DNA from: CADEDV01 sp036374495
GTDB lineage: Bacteria > Bacteroidota > Bacteroidia > Chitinophagales > Chitinophagaceae
Assembly: GCA_965652975.1 (NCBI GenBank)
Contig: CBFGYO010000093.1
Coordinates: forward strand, 1 to 16,125
Direction: 5' to 3'
Length of the DNA stretch: 16,125 bases
A model generated the notes under the pieces. The model was given only the letters and a program-made list of their open reading frames with translations, was not told where the DNA came from and searched no databases. Both the position numbers and the translations under genes were made by a program. Positions 8,011-15,343 of this stretch are shown in pieces (the stretch's first letter is position 1; each line of letters starts with the position of its first letter).

Positions 8011-9060
8011 ATGATGAAAGAGAACAGTCAATATTGTTTTACAGATACCCGTGGCGAAGACATTTTTCTTTATCGTCTATCTAACAACAGGGGCACCGAA
8101 GTAATTATTAGCAACTACGGTGCCATCATCACTGCATTCCGCTATATGACACGGAATGATCTGCCAAATGATATCGTACTTGGCTTCGACGACGTAAAGC
8201 AGTATAGCGGCAAGGAATACCTGAAGAATTATCCCTGGTTTGGTGCTGCCGTGGGGCGGTATGGTAATCGCATAAGAAATGCCCGTTTTGAAATTGATGG
8301 CCAGGAGTATCAACTTACAAAAAATTCTGGTAACAACCAGTTACATGGTGGACTGGAAGGGTTTGATAAAAAAGTGTGGAAGATGGAGGATGTGGGTACG
8401 GGAATGCTATTATTATCTCACCGCAGCCCGGATGGAGATGAAGGATATCCCGGCAACCTCGAAGTCAGGATTCTTTATACGCTTAACGATGCAGACGAAC
8501 TGAGTTACGAATTCACAGCTAATACTGATAAACCCACAGCGATCAACCTTACCCATCACAGTTATTTCAATTTGAACAATGGAAAAGGCGATATAAAAGA
8601 TCATGAGTTGAAAATTCCCGCTGACCATTATCTTGAACAGGACGAAAACTTAGCCGTTACCGGCAACCTGGTTGCGGTAAAAAATACCAGTCACGATTTT
8701 ACACAGCGCAAGAAAATCGCTGCCGACTGGGATGAAACAACTGGTTATGATCAAAGTTTTGTAACTGCAAAACCGGCAAAGGAATTTGGATTGGTAGCCG
8801 AAGCATGGTCAGCGAAATCGGGCCTAAAACTCGAAGTATGGTCAACCGAACCTGTAGTTCATTTTTACTCTGGAGTATGGATACCGTCAGTGAAGGGGAA
8901 AAATGGAACTAACTATACCCCGTTCTCTGGGTTTTGTCTAGAAACTCAAATACATCCCAATGCCATCAACCTGCCACATTTTCCGAATACGGTGTTGAGA
9001 CCGGGCGAAACTTACCATCAGAAGACTGTATACAAAGTAATTCAGGAACCATTAAAATAA
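8011..9060 (+). CDS. galM: Aldose 1-epimerase (galactose mutarotase)
   Basis: 349 residues from ATG 8011 (or 348 from the adjacent ATG 8014). It interconverts beta- and alpha-D-galactose so that galactokinase can act. Family motifs: GRYGNRI (82-88), NNQLHGG (108-114, H112), THHSYFNL (181-188, catalytic-acid H183), GYDQSF (245-250, D247) and the catalytic base in LETQIHPNA (E311). An in-frame ATG at 7978 would add 11 residues but would overlap the start of galK and shows no family similarity. No signal peptide is evident, so a cytoplasmic enzyme is expected. Its last 19 bp overlap the end of the GSCFA gene on the other strand. Confidence 0.93.
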   Translation: MMKENSQYCFTDTRGEDIFLYRLSNNRGTEVIISNYGAIITAFRYMTRNDLPNDIVLGFDDVKQYSGKEYLKNYPWFGAAVGRYGNRIRNARFEIDGQEYQLTKNSGNNQLHGGLEGFDKKVWKMEDVGTGMLLLSHRSPDGDEGYPGNLEVRILYTLNDADELSYEFTANTDKPTAINLTHHSYFNLNNGKGDIKDHELKIPADHYLEQDENLAVTGNLVAVKNTSHDFTQRKKIAADWDETTGYDQSFVTAKPAKEFGLVAEAWSAKSGLKLEVWSTEPVVHFYSGVWIPSVKGKNGTNYTPFSGFCLETQIHPNAINLPHFPNTVLRPGETYHQKTVYKVIQEPLK

Positions 9061-10061
9061 ATTAGTTCCTCTTCAAGGTTCAGGAATTCAAATTGCTTCA
9101 TCAATTCGGCCGCTTTCGTAGCCTGGCTTTTGAGAAACTGTCGATGAGCATTTGTGTCCGGTTGAAAAGGTTTATGCTTACGCGCAGTCACAAGCTTTTT
9201 TACTTCTTCCATCAATTGTTGCGTAGAAGGATGAATGCAGGATTGCGTAAACTTTTCCAGTACAAAAGAAGTGGCCATATAATTGGGATGAGCCAGGTCG
9301 ATATCGTAAAACCGATAATCACGCAAAACATCGATCACCAGTTCGTAGGCAGGAAAATAATAGAGTTTGTCAAACTTATTCACCATATGATGTACAGCCT
9401 CAATAAGCCTCGCTTTACTTCGATTGTTTTCAATTACGCCGTCTCGTAAATGTCGAACGGGACTTACAGTAAAAATCACCTGGAGGTTGGGATTGAATTG
9501 CGTCAACTGGTGATAGCAGGTATCAAGCAATGTAATTGTTTCATCTATAGAAAGCATATGTTTTTCAAACCATGCCGCCGGCGCACGATGGCAATTGGCT
9601 ACACCCTTCCCATCTCCAGTGATAGACATTCCTTTGAGGTCGGCAATCGCCTGCCCGGTAAGCCTGTAAGAAAACGATGACCCAAGCGTAATGATTATCC
9701 AGTCTGTTTTTTTCAAAAAAGCATGTGCTTCCTTTACCGACTTATTCATCTGGTCAATCGCGGCCTGCGGATCAATATTTGAAAAACGACTGTGATGTTC
9801 CCAGCTATGCCACACATCATTTAACTGAAAAAGGTCCTTACGGGTATATTCTTTTTGCTGAACATAAGCAATAAGACTTTTGCATACGCTGGCTGGATCA
9901 AAAAGAATTCCGTGAGGATTTTGCAGGGTGTTGAATTTGAGATCCTGCAAGGCGTTGCCGATATGTTCGGTAAAACAGGAACCAATCAGCAATACCCTAT
10001 CGCGATAGGTTATCGGCTGCGGTAGCTTTTTTACATCCATATTTACCATGAAATCCATCAT
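9042..10061 (-). CDS. GSCFA-domain protein (SGNH-hydrolase-like)
   Basis: 339 residues. The N-terminal GSCF (27-30) followed by a conserved NPHG turn (48-51), SPVRH (200-204) and DLAHPN (255-260) identify the GSCFA family, a domain common in Bacteroidota and related to SGNH/GDSL hydrolases. By analogy S28 would be the nucleophile and D255xxH258 the rest of the catalytic set. Substrate is unknown; esterase or acyl-transfer activity is an inference. No signal peptide is seen. Several near start codons exist (10061, 10058, 10049, 10040); the longest is given. It follows the HMG-CoA-lyase-like gene by 25 bp and is probably in its operon. Its 3' end overlaps galM by 19 bp. Confidence 0.85.
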   Translation of the reverse strand: MMDFMVNMDVKKLPQPITYRDRVLLIGSCFTEHIGNALQDLKFNTLQNPHGILFDPASVCKSLIAYVQQKEYTRKDLFQLNDVWHSWEHHSRFSNIDPQAAIDQMNKSVKEAHAFLKKTDWIIITLGSSFSYRLTGQAIADLKGMSITGDGKGVANCHRAPAAWFEKHMLSIDETITLLDTCYHQLTQFNPNLQVIFTVSPVRHLRDGVIENNRSKARLIEAVHHMVNKFDKLYYFPAYELVIDVLRDYRFYDIDLAHPNYMATSFVLEKFTQSCIHPSTQQLMEEVKKLVTARKHKPFQPDTNAHRQFLKSQATKAAELMKQFEFLNLEEELIYFNGS

Positions 10062-10086
10062 ATATTAATTTGTCAGCCTGCAATGA

Positions 10087-10950
10087 TTACTTTTTAAATA
10101 AAGTATCGGCAATATCAAGACTTTGCAGGAGCGCTTCTTTATTTATTCCCGTTAAAATTCCTTTTGATTCAAAATGGGTGATCATCCACCCGGTATCCAT
10201 ATTGCCAACCAACTCATCGTCGGCCATGGGACAACCGCCAATACCCTTGAGTGCACCATCAAAGCGTTTGCATCCGGCACGCACAGCAGCATCCAGTTTC
10301 TCCTGGCGGTTATGTGGTGTGGAGTGCAGATGTACTCCCACTTCCACACCCGGTAAAGATTCAACTAAGTAGCTGGTAATATCAAAAACCTGCGAAGCCG
10401 TTGCTACACCCACCGTATCTGCCAGTGAAATAATACCGATATCCATACCAACCAACTTATTCACCCATTCAAATACGATCTCCTCATCATAGGGATCACC
10501 ATAGGGATTTCCAAAACCCATGGAAATATATACTACCAATTCCTTACCCGATTTTACACAAAGATCCTGTATCTCTTCTACCCTTTGCAATGACTGTTCC
10601 ATTGATGAGTTAGTATTACGCTGTTGGAAAGTTTCTGAAACCGAGAAGGGAAATCCTAAATAGCTTATGGTATCAAAACTGCATGCTACCTCAGCACCTC
10701 TCGTATTGGCGATGATGGCTAACAGCCTGCTCACAGAGCCAGATAAATCAAGACCATTCAGCACTTCTGCCGTATCTGCCATTTGCGGTATGGCTTTGGG
10801 CGACACAAAACTTCCAAAATCGATCGTATCAAATCCCACTTTAAGGAGGGAATTGATATATCGTATTTTATCTTCCGTACTGATCATTGATTTCCATCCT
10901 TGCATGGCATCCCGCGGACATTCGATCAATTTGAGCTGTGGTTCGGACAT
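10087..10950 (-). CDS. Hydroxymethylglutaryl-CoA lyase-like protein
   Basis: 287-residue TIM-barrel enzyme of the HMG-CoA lyase family, which splits HMG-CoA to acetyl-CoA and acetoacetate in leucine breakdown. Seen: PRDAMQG (12-18; R13 and D14 match the catalytic Arg-Asp), GSFVSPKAIPQMADT (46-60), HLH (H207 and H209, metal ligands), and the mobile-loop GGCP (C240) ending in GN (N250). The H-to-C spacing of 33 residues equals that of the human enzyme. Two deviations: the conserved Glu before SFVSP is Asp (D44), and the Cys-to-Asn loop is one residue longer. I recall similar features in other Bacteroidota homologues annotated as HMG-CoA lyase, so this is probably a clade-specific form. ATG 10948-10950 sits 4 nt after a -7 box. 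Confidence 0.8.
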   Translation of the reverse strand: MSEPQLKLIECPRDAMQGWKSMISTEDKIRYINSLLKVGFDTIDFGSFVSPKAIPQMADTAEVLNGLDLSGSVSRLLAIIANTRGAEVACSFDTISYLGFPFSVSETFQQRNTNSSMEQSLQRVEEIQDLCVKSGKELVVYISMGFGNPYGDPYDEEIVFEWVNKLVGMDIGIISLADTVGVATASQVFDITSYLVESLPGVEVGVHLHSTPHNRQEKLDAAVRAGCKRFDGALKGIGGCPMADDELVGNMDTGWMITHFESKGILTGINKEALLQSLDIADTLFKK

Positions 10951-10954
10951 AACT

Positions 10955-10985
10955 CAAAGTTACGTAAGGATTAAGGAGCGGCAAA
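10955..10985 (-). promoter_or_regulatory. Consensus Bacteroidota promoter giving a leaderless transcript
   Basis: Minus strand: -33 TTTG (10982-10985), exactly 19 nt, -7 TAACTTTG (10955-10962), then AGTT and the ATG. Both boxes match consensus perfectly. With the usual distance from the -7 box, transcription would begin at or next to the A of ATG (10950). Confidence 0.65.
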
Positions 10986-11003
10986 CAGGTGAAGGGCGGC
11001 CGG

Positions 11004-12008
11004 TTAGCGGTAGTTAGAGTTTTTCAATACGTCAACCTTATCCCGAAGCACATTAAAGAAACGATTCCTGTCCTTTTCACCAGTCCTGCTTATAAGTGTT
11101 GACCGGCTAAGCAGTGTGTTGAATGTCGCATATGCTTTATCGGCAAAACGATTGTCTTTGGTCATCAGGTAGCTAAGTACACTGTAGGTAACGGTGGAGA
11201 TGCGTTGATTATCGAGATTAATTAAAATGGTATTGTTGCCAAGGATCAGTTCGTTTACATAAAATTGCACAGGAGCCCTGTGACCCACATCAGTAGCACC
11301 GGGTATAAATTTTACTCCTTTCTCTGCCTGCTCCTGCAAATGATCAAGTACTCGTAGAAATGAGGCTACCACTGCGTCAAAATCCTCTCTGTTGGTGAAC
11401 ATACCGGCATCTTTATAGTATCCTACCTGGTTTACGGTACTATTGATACTTTCAAGATTCCACAACTCTATGGAAGGTATTTCATTGAATTCATGCAATA
11501 GCTGTTGTCCTATATGATAACAGTCATGATAAGGAAACTCGCTTAGTGAAAATTTTTTGTGAGCGAGTGCGGGATGGTTATTGATCGTTCTCGACCAAAA
11601 AAATGTTTTAAAAGCGGCCATCTCCGGGAACAAGTAAAAATACCAGAATGGGACATCCTTGCACAGGTAATGAATTTCTTTTGACTTGAAGGAATTGAAA
11701 TACTTGAACTGTTGAAGCATGCCCTTTAGGTAGTCAACATGTTCCCCGGTAGGCGACGTTACTCCCGGAGCCTGGAATAACACTGTTTCGTTTTCGAGTT
11801 GCAATAACTGGTCAATAGAAAAATGATAGTGCTCGCAGATACGCTTCAGCTCGTTGAGGGTGATTGGCTTTTCCCCTCTTATTCGGCGATATACGCTATC
11901 GGGGCTCAATTCCAATAAATCACATAATCCATCTACGAGTGACAGGTGCTGTGGCAAGCGCTCTTTCAGGTGGTTGAAGAGCTGTAGTTGCAGTTCGTTG
12001 GCTTCCAT
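11004..12008 (-). CDS. HTH protein, BetR-like regulator
   Basis: 334 residues from ATG 12006-12008. Residues about 22-70 form a helix-turn-helix of XRE/BetR type (LELSPDSVYRRIRGEKPITL then LNELKRICEHYHFSIDQLL). The remaining about 260 residues are a mostly helical, aromatic-rich region with no motif I recognise; it may sense a ligand or mediate dimerisation. The open frame continues to a GTG at 12074, adding 22 residues, but the HTH-type start fits the internal ATG better. Divergent from the secreted-protein gene, with a 224-bp shared upstream region, so it may control that gene, itself, or neither. No membrane segment or signal peptide. Function unknown beyond probable DNA binding. Confidence 0.6.
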   Translation of the reverse strand: MEANELQLQLFNHLKERLPQHLSLVDGLCDLLELSPDSVYRRIRGEKPITLNELKRICEHYHFSIDQLLQLENETVLFQAPGVTSPTGEHVDYLKGMLQQFKYFNSFKSKEIHYLCKDVPFWYFYLFPEMAAFKTFFWSRTINNHPALAHKKFSLSEFPYHDCYHIGQQLLHEFNEIPSIELWNLESINSTVNQVGYYKDAGMFTNREDFDAVVASFLRVLDHLQEQAEKGVKFIPGATDVGHRAPVQFYVNELILGNNTILINLDNQRISTVTYSVLSYLMTKDNRFADKAYATFNTLLSRSTLISRTGEKDRNRFFNVLRDKVDVLKNSNYR

Positions 12009-12202
12009 GTGCAGCGGTAAATTACTGAAAATCCGTAAATCCAATGTGCAGTTTATTGCTTTCTGCAAAAACACTAACTCCGCGCCACCTGATTGGGATT
12101 TATTGCATTCCTATTAATACAATATTCATTGACTTATTGAAGATCACTTTTTCCAGGCTTCTCTTGCAGGTGTTTCCGTTATACAGGCTGTGACTTCATT
12201 TA

Positions 12203-12210
12203 TAGGTTTG
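12203..12210 (+). promoter_or_regulatory. -7 promoter element of the secreted-protein gene
   Basis: TAGGTTTG matches TAnnTTTG and lies 22 nt before the ATG at 12233. No good -33 TTG is present 19-20 nt upstream, which may mean a weak or activated promoter. Confidence 0.4.
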
Positions 12211-12232
12211 ACCCGAACCAAAAAGCAACACC

Positions 12233-13138
12233 ATGAAGCCACAATTCCTTTTCATTGTTATCGGCCTGGCCATCCTGATTCGGCAACCTGCCGCAGCTCA
12301 AACCGGTATTGAAAGTATGACAGGTAATATTCAATCAGCACCTGAACTTCAAAATGAAGTGAAACCGAAACAACTTAATTTCTTTATTATTTCCAAGAGG
12401 AAAAAAGGAAGTCTCGACCTTGCGTCACGTTTCAATGTATTCCGCTCCAAAATGAAGAGCATATTTCGTAAAAAGAAATTTGTAGCCATCGTTGCCAGCG
12501 ATGGTATGCAGATGTCGGAAAAGGTAAAATACCGCCTTCGGAAATATAATGCCCGGATCGGAACTATCTGGTTCGATTCTCATGGCATGTATAAAAAAGG
12601 ATATTCACTTTTCTTCATTGGCAAAGATGAATACAGTTATAAAACCTTAAAAGATTCGGCTACCATTGCTACGCTGCTGTCCCTTTCACCTTATACAGAT
12701 GCTGATACAAAGTTGATCATTGGCTCCTGCTATGGCGGCGCCACCTATCACAGGTCTTCTATTGACTATAAAGACACTTCGCGGATGAATGGTGATTCGC
12801 TCATGATCGCTATTGGGAGAATTTTTATTCAGTCATCCGTTTACGCCAGTGAAAGTTGGGTTATGACCAAACCGGGCTTATTTCTAAAGAGAGAAGCTGT
12901 AGCAGGATTCCCGGGTCGCAAACTTTTTAGAGATATTTGTTACAAACCTGCATGGGAAAATGCAGGAAAGTGGAACAGCTACTGCGCAAAGGACAATTAT
13001 TTTGCAGCAATAAACCCGGTTACGCTTGATATGTATGGCAACGCGATCATACGCAGCAAAGCATATCACGAGAAAGCGGATGTAAAAAAAGATATCGAAA
13101 AAAACATGGATAAGCTCGAGGCGGGTCTTTACAAATAA
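12233..13138 (+). CDS. Secreted protein with possible clan CD (caspase-like) cysteine peptidase fold
   Basis: 301 residues, family not firmly recognised. Residues 1-22 form a signal peptide (hydrophobic core, then AAAQ and likely cleavage near 22-23), so export is expected. Residues 83-88 (FVAIVA) and 111-114 (TIWF) look like beta strands, the second leading into DSHG (115-118). A further strand LIIG (161-164) leads into SCYGG (165-169). A strand-HG then strand-C arrangement 49 residues apart (H117, C166) matches the His/Cys dyad layout of caspases, gingipains and related clan CD peptidases. Residues 186-210 (NGDSLMIAIG... YASESWV) resemble the helix and strand that follow the Cys in such folds. 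The N-terminal part before 83 is basic (KRKKGS). The protein has no sorting domain. Peptidase activity is a hypothesis from motif layout only. Confidence 0.6.
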   Translation: MKPQFLFIVIGLAILIRQPAAAQTGIESMTGNIQSAPELQNEVKPKQLNFFIISKRKKGSLDLASRFNVFRSKMKSIFRKKKFVAIVASDGMQMSEKVKYRLRKYNARIGTIWFDSHGMYKKGYSLFFIGKDEYSYKTLKDSATIATLLSLSPYTDADTKLIIGSCYGGATYHRSSIDYKDTSRMNGDSLMIAIGRIFIQSSVYASESWVMTKPGLFLKREAVAGFPGRKLFRDICYKPAWENAGKWNSYCAKDNYFAAINPVTLDMYGNAIIRSKAYHEKADVKKDIEKNMDKLEAGLYK

Positions 13139-13176
13139 TACACTATCGGGTAAAGGTGGCCTGGGAGAACGCTTCC

Positions 13177-13944
13177 TTATTTCAATCGCTGTGTCATTGC
13201 TTCATACAGGATCATCCCGGTGGCTACAGAAACATTCAACGATTCAAAATCTGTTACCATCGGGATCTTTACTTTTTCATCGCAGATCTTCAGTAAGGCC
13301 GGGTAAATACCTTTCTCCTCACTACCCAATACAATAGCACAGGGTATGGTAAAATCACATGATGCGATATTTTTTTCAGCCGTCATTTCACTTGCAAAAA
13401 CGCGTATGCCATTCATATGAAGATCATCTACTGCTTTCATCAGGCTGTTAACGCGGCAGACTGTTATTTTTTCCAATGCACCGGCAGAAGTGAGTATGGC
13501 ATCTTCATTCAAAGCTCCCACTCCCTTATCAGGAATGATGATGGCATGCACACCGCAACAATATGCCGTGCGGGCAATGCCGCCGATATTGCGTATATCT
13601 GTTATCCCGTCCAGGATAATAAATAATGGCGCCGTGCCAGAATCCATCACCCACGATATCACATCCTGCAAAGGCTGGTATTGCACTTTAGCTTTTTGTG
13701 CCACACATCCTTCGTGTCCTTCCACATGAAAATTGTTCAATTTAGCAACCGGCACATAGTTTACGGGCACACCATGTTGTGCAGCCAGGCGTTTGATCTC
13801 GCTGATATCCTGGCCCTGAGCTGAAGTATCCAGGTAGATCCTGTCAAGAGCGAGCCCGGTTTGCATTGCTTCGATCACCGGCTGACGCCCGATCACCAGT
13901 GTATTTTTTTTGGGGCGCTGTTGCTGCTGTCTAAAATTTTTCAC
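13177..13944 (-). CDS. rlmB: TrmH/RlmB-family rRNA 2'-O-methyltransferase
   Basis: 255-residue SPOUT methyltransferase. The N-terminal substrate-binding part has VIGRQPVIEAM (17-27). The C-terminal knot domain has all three family motifs: DIRNIGGIARTA (116-127; N119 and R125), VLGSEEKGI (205-213) and SLNVSVATG (235-243). This subfamily methylates the ribose of 23S rRNA G2251 (RlmB) or related sites; the exact nucleotide cannot be read from sequence. The start is GTG (13942-13944), not ATG, 4 nt after a perfect -7 box. It is downstream of metK but separated from it by a terminator. The gene converges with the secreted-protein gene, with 38 bp between stops and no clear hairpin there. Confidence 0.88.
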   Translation of the reverse strand: MKNFRQQQQRPKKNTLVIGRQPVIEAMQTGLALDRIYLDTSAQGQDISEIKRLAAQHGVPVNYVPVAKLNNFHVEGHEGCVAQKAKVQYQPLQDVISWVMDSGTAPLFIILDGITDIRNIGGIARTAYCCGVHAIIIPDKGVGALNEDAILTSAGALEKITVCRVNSLMKAVDDLHMNGIRVFASEMTAEKNIASCDFTIPCAIVLGSEEKGIYPALLKICDEKVKIPMVTDFESLNVSVATGMILYEAMTQRLK

Positions 13945-13948
13945 GATT

Positions 13949-13978
13949 CAAATGTATTACAAACTAAAAACCCTGCAA
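13949..13978 (-). promoter_or_regulatory. Consensus promoter of rlmB overlapping the metK terminator
   Basis: Minus strand: -33 TTG (13976-13978), exactly 19 nt, -7 TACATTTG (13949-13956), then AATC and the GTG start. The -33 box lies inside the metK terminator hairpin. Transcription should begin at or beside the GTG, giving a leaderless mRNA. Confidence 0.6.
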
Positions 13979-13996
13979 GTTTTACAACTGCAGGGT
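13966..13996 (-). terminator. Intrinsic terminator of metK
   Basis: Minus-strand hairpin: ACCCTGC (13990-13996) pairs with GCAGGGT (13970-13976), and AGTT with AACT continues the stem after a one-base bulge around a 4-nt loop. A run of T (complement of 13966-13970) follows directly. It starts 22 nt after the metK stop codon. Confidence 0.85.
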
Positions 13997-14018
13997 CCGA
14001 TATCGTATGCGGTAAGTA

Positions 14019-15272
14019 TTATTTCAATCCAAAAGCTTTTTTCACCTTGGGTACATAGTCAAGCTTTTCCCATGTAAAGAGCTCTACTTTGCGGGTTATT
14101 TTTTTACCGTCGGGTGAAACAAAGGTCTTCTCAACCATTTCTGGTTTGCGTCCCATATGACCATATGCTGCAGTTTCAGCATAAATGGGATTACGCAGTT
14201 TCAGACGCTGTTCGATAAAGTAAGGGCGCATATCAAATATGCTGGATACGAGTTTGCCGATCTGTGAATCGGTCATATTTACTTTGGAAGTGCCAAATGT
14301 ATTTACATTGATGCTGGTAGGTTGAGCTACACCGATTGCGTACGAAACCTGTACAAGTACTTCCTCAGCAATGCCTGCAGCAACCAAATTCTTTGCGATA
14401 TGACGGGTAGCATAAGCTGCACTCCTGTCTACTTTGGACGGGTCTTTGCCACTGAAGGCACCACCACCATGTGCACCTTTTCCACCATAGGTGTCCACTA
14501 TAATCTTGCGACCCGTAAGCCCGGTATCACCGTGTGGTCCGCCGATTACAAATTTGCCGGTAGGATTAATATGGTATTTGATATTGTCGTTAAATAGTTT
14601 GGCGTATTTCTTATACTTTGATTTCACCCGCGGTATAAGGATATTAACGATGTCGTCCTGGATCTTCTTCAGCATTTTTGGTTCCGTATCGAAATCATCA
14701 TGCTGCGTGGATACAACGATCGCGTCGATGCGCACCGGTTGATTTTTATCGTTGTATTCAAGTGTTACCTGGCTTTTAGCATCTGGACGCAGGTATTTTA
14801 TCTGCTTGTTTTCACGGCGAAGTGCTGCCAGTTCCAACAACAGTTTGTGTGCAAGATCAAGTGCCAGTGGCATGTAATCATCAGTTTCATTGGAAGCATA
14901 TCCAAACATCATCCCCTGGTCGCCTGCACCCTGCTCTTCCTTTTTCTTACGGTCAACACCCTGGTTGATGTCCGATGATTGTTCGTGAATTGCTGAAAGC
15001 ACGCCGCATGAACTTGCTTCAAACATGTATTCACTTTTAGTATATCCAATCTTACGGATCACTTCGCGGGCAATTTCCTGCACATCCAGGTAAGCTTTTG
15101 ACTTTACCTCGCCAGCCAGCACTACCTGGCCCGTTGTAACAAGCGTTTCGCAGGCTACTTTGGACTGCGCATCAAAAGCGAGGAAATTATCAATCAGTGC
15201 ATCAGATATCTGGTCGGCAACTTTATCCGGGTGCCCTTCAGAAACACTTTCGGAGGTGAACAGGTAAGACAT
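14019..15272 (-). CDS. metK: S-adenosylmethionine synthetase
   Basis: 417 residues; makes S-adenosylmethionine from methionine and ATP in the cytoplasm. Signatures: SEGHPDKVADQISDA (11-25; H14 and D16 at the active site), GAGDQGMMFGYA (116-127), and the phosphate-binding block GGGAFSGKDPSKVDRSAAY (269-287). It is about 30 residues longer than E. coli MetK (384), largely in the 145-235 region, consistent with the longer Bacteroidota form. ATG 15270-15272 gives the family N-terminus. The product supplies the methyl donor for PrmA and RlmB in this window. A promoter-like -7 box lies 71 nt upstream and a terminator follows the gene, so it looks monocistronic. Confidence 0.97.
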   Translation of the reverse strand: MSYLFTSESVSEGHPDKVADQISDALIDNFLAFDAQSKVACETLVTTGQVVLAGEVKSKAYLDVQEIAREVIRKIGYTKSEYMFEASSCGVLSAIHEQSSDINQGVDRKKKEEQGAGDQGMMFGYASNETDDYMPLALDLAHKLLLELAALRRENKQIKYLRPDAKSQVTLEYNDKNQPVRIDAIVVSTQHDDFDTEPKMLKKIQDDIVNILIPRVKSKYKKYAKLFNDNIKYHINPTGKFVIGGPHGDTGLTGRKIIVDTYGGKGAHGGGAFSGKDPSKVDRSAAYATRHIAKNLVAAGIAEEVLVQVSYAIGVAQPTSINVNTFGTSKVNMTDSQIGKLVSSIFDMRPYFIEQRLKLRNPIYAETAAYGHMGRKPEMVEKTFVSPDGKKITRKVELFTWEKLDYVPKVKKAFGLK

Positions 15273-15315
15273 AGTTGATCTTCGTTTTTAAATGAGTTTA
15301 GTAAATAACCTGATC

Positions 15316-15329
15316 TGCCCGTGCGGGCA
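15316..15329 (-). other. Short GC hairpin in the metK leader
   Basis: TGCCC (15316-15320) and GGGCA (15325-15329) form a 5-bp stem with a 4-nt loop about 45 nt before the metK ATG and just after the inferred transcription start. The region is otherwise A/T-rich. It does not match any SAM riboswitch I can recall; it may simply stabilise the 5' end. Confidence 0.35.
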
Positions 15330-15343
15330 TTTCAAATCGGGTG

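Noticed and set aside
12009..12074. GTG start at 12074 for the HTH gene
   Set aside because: The extra 22 residues precede a natural HTH-protein N-terminus at ATG 12008; possible but less likely.
14322..14978. Plus-strand open frames opposite metK
   Set aside because: Shadow frames of metK with no recognisable domain or promoter.
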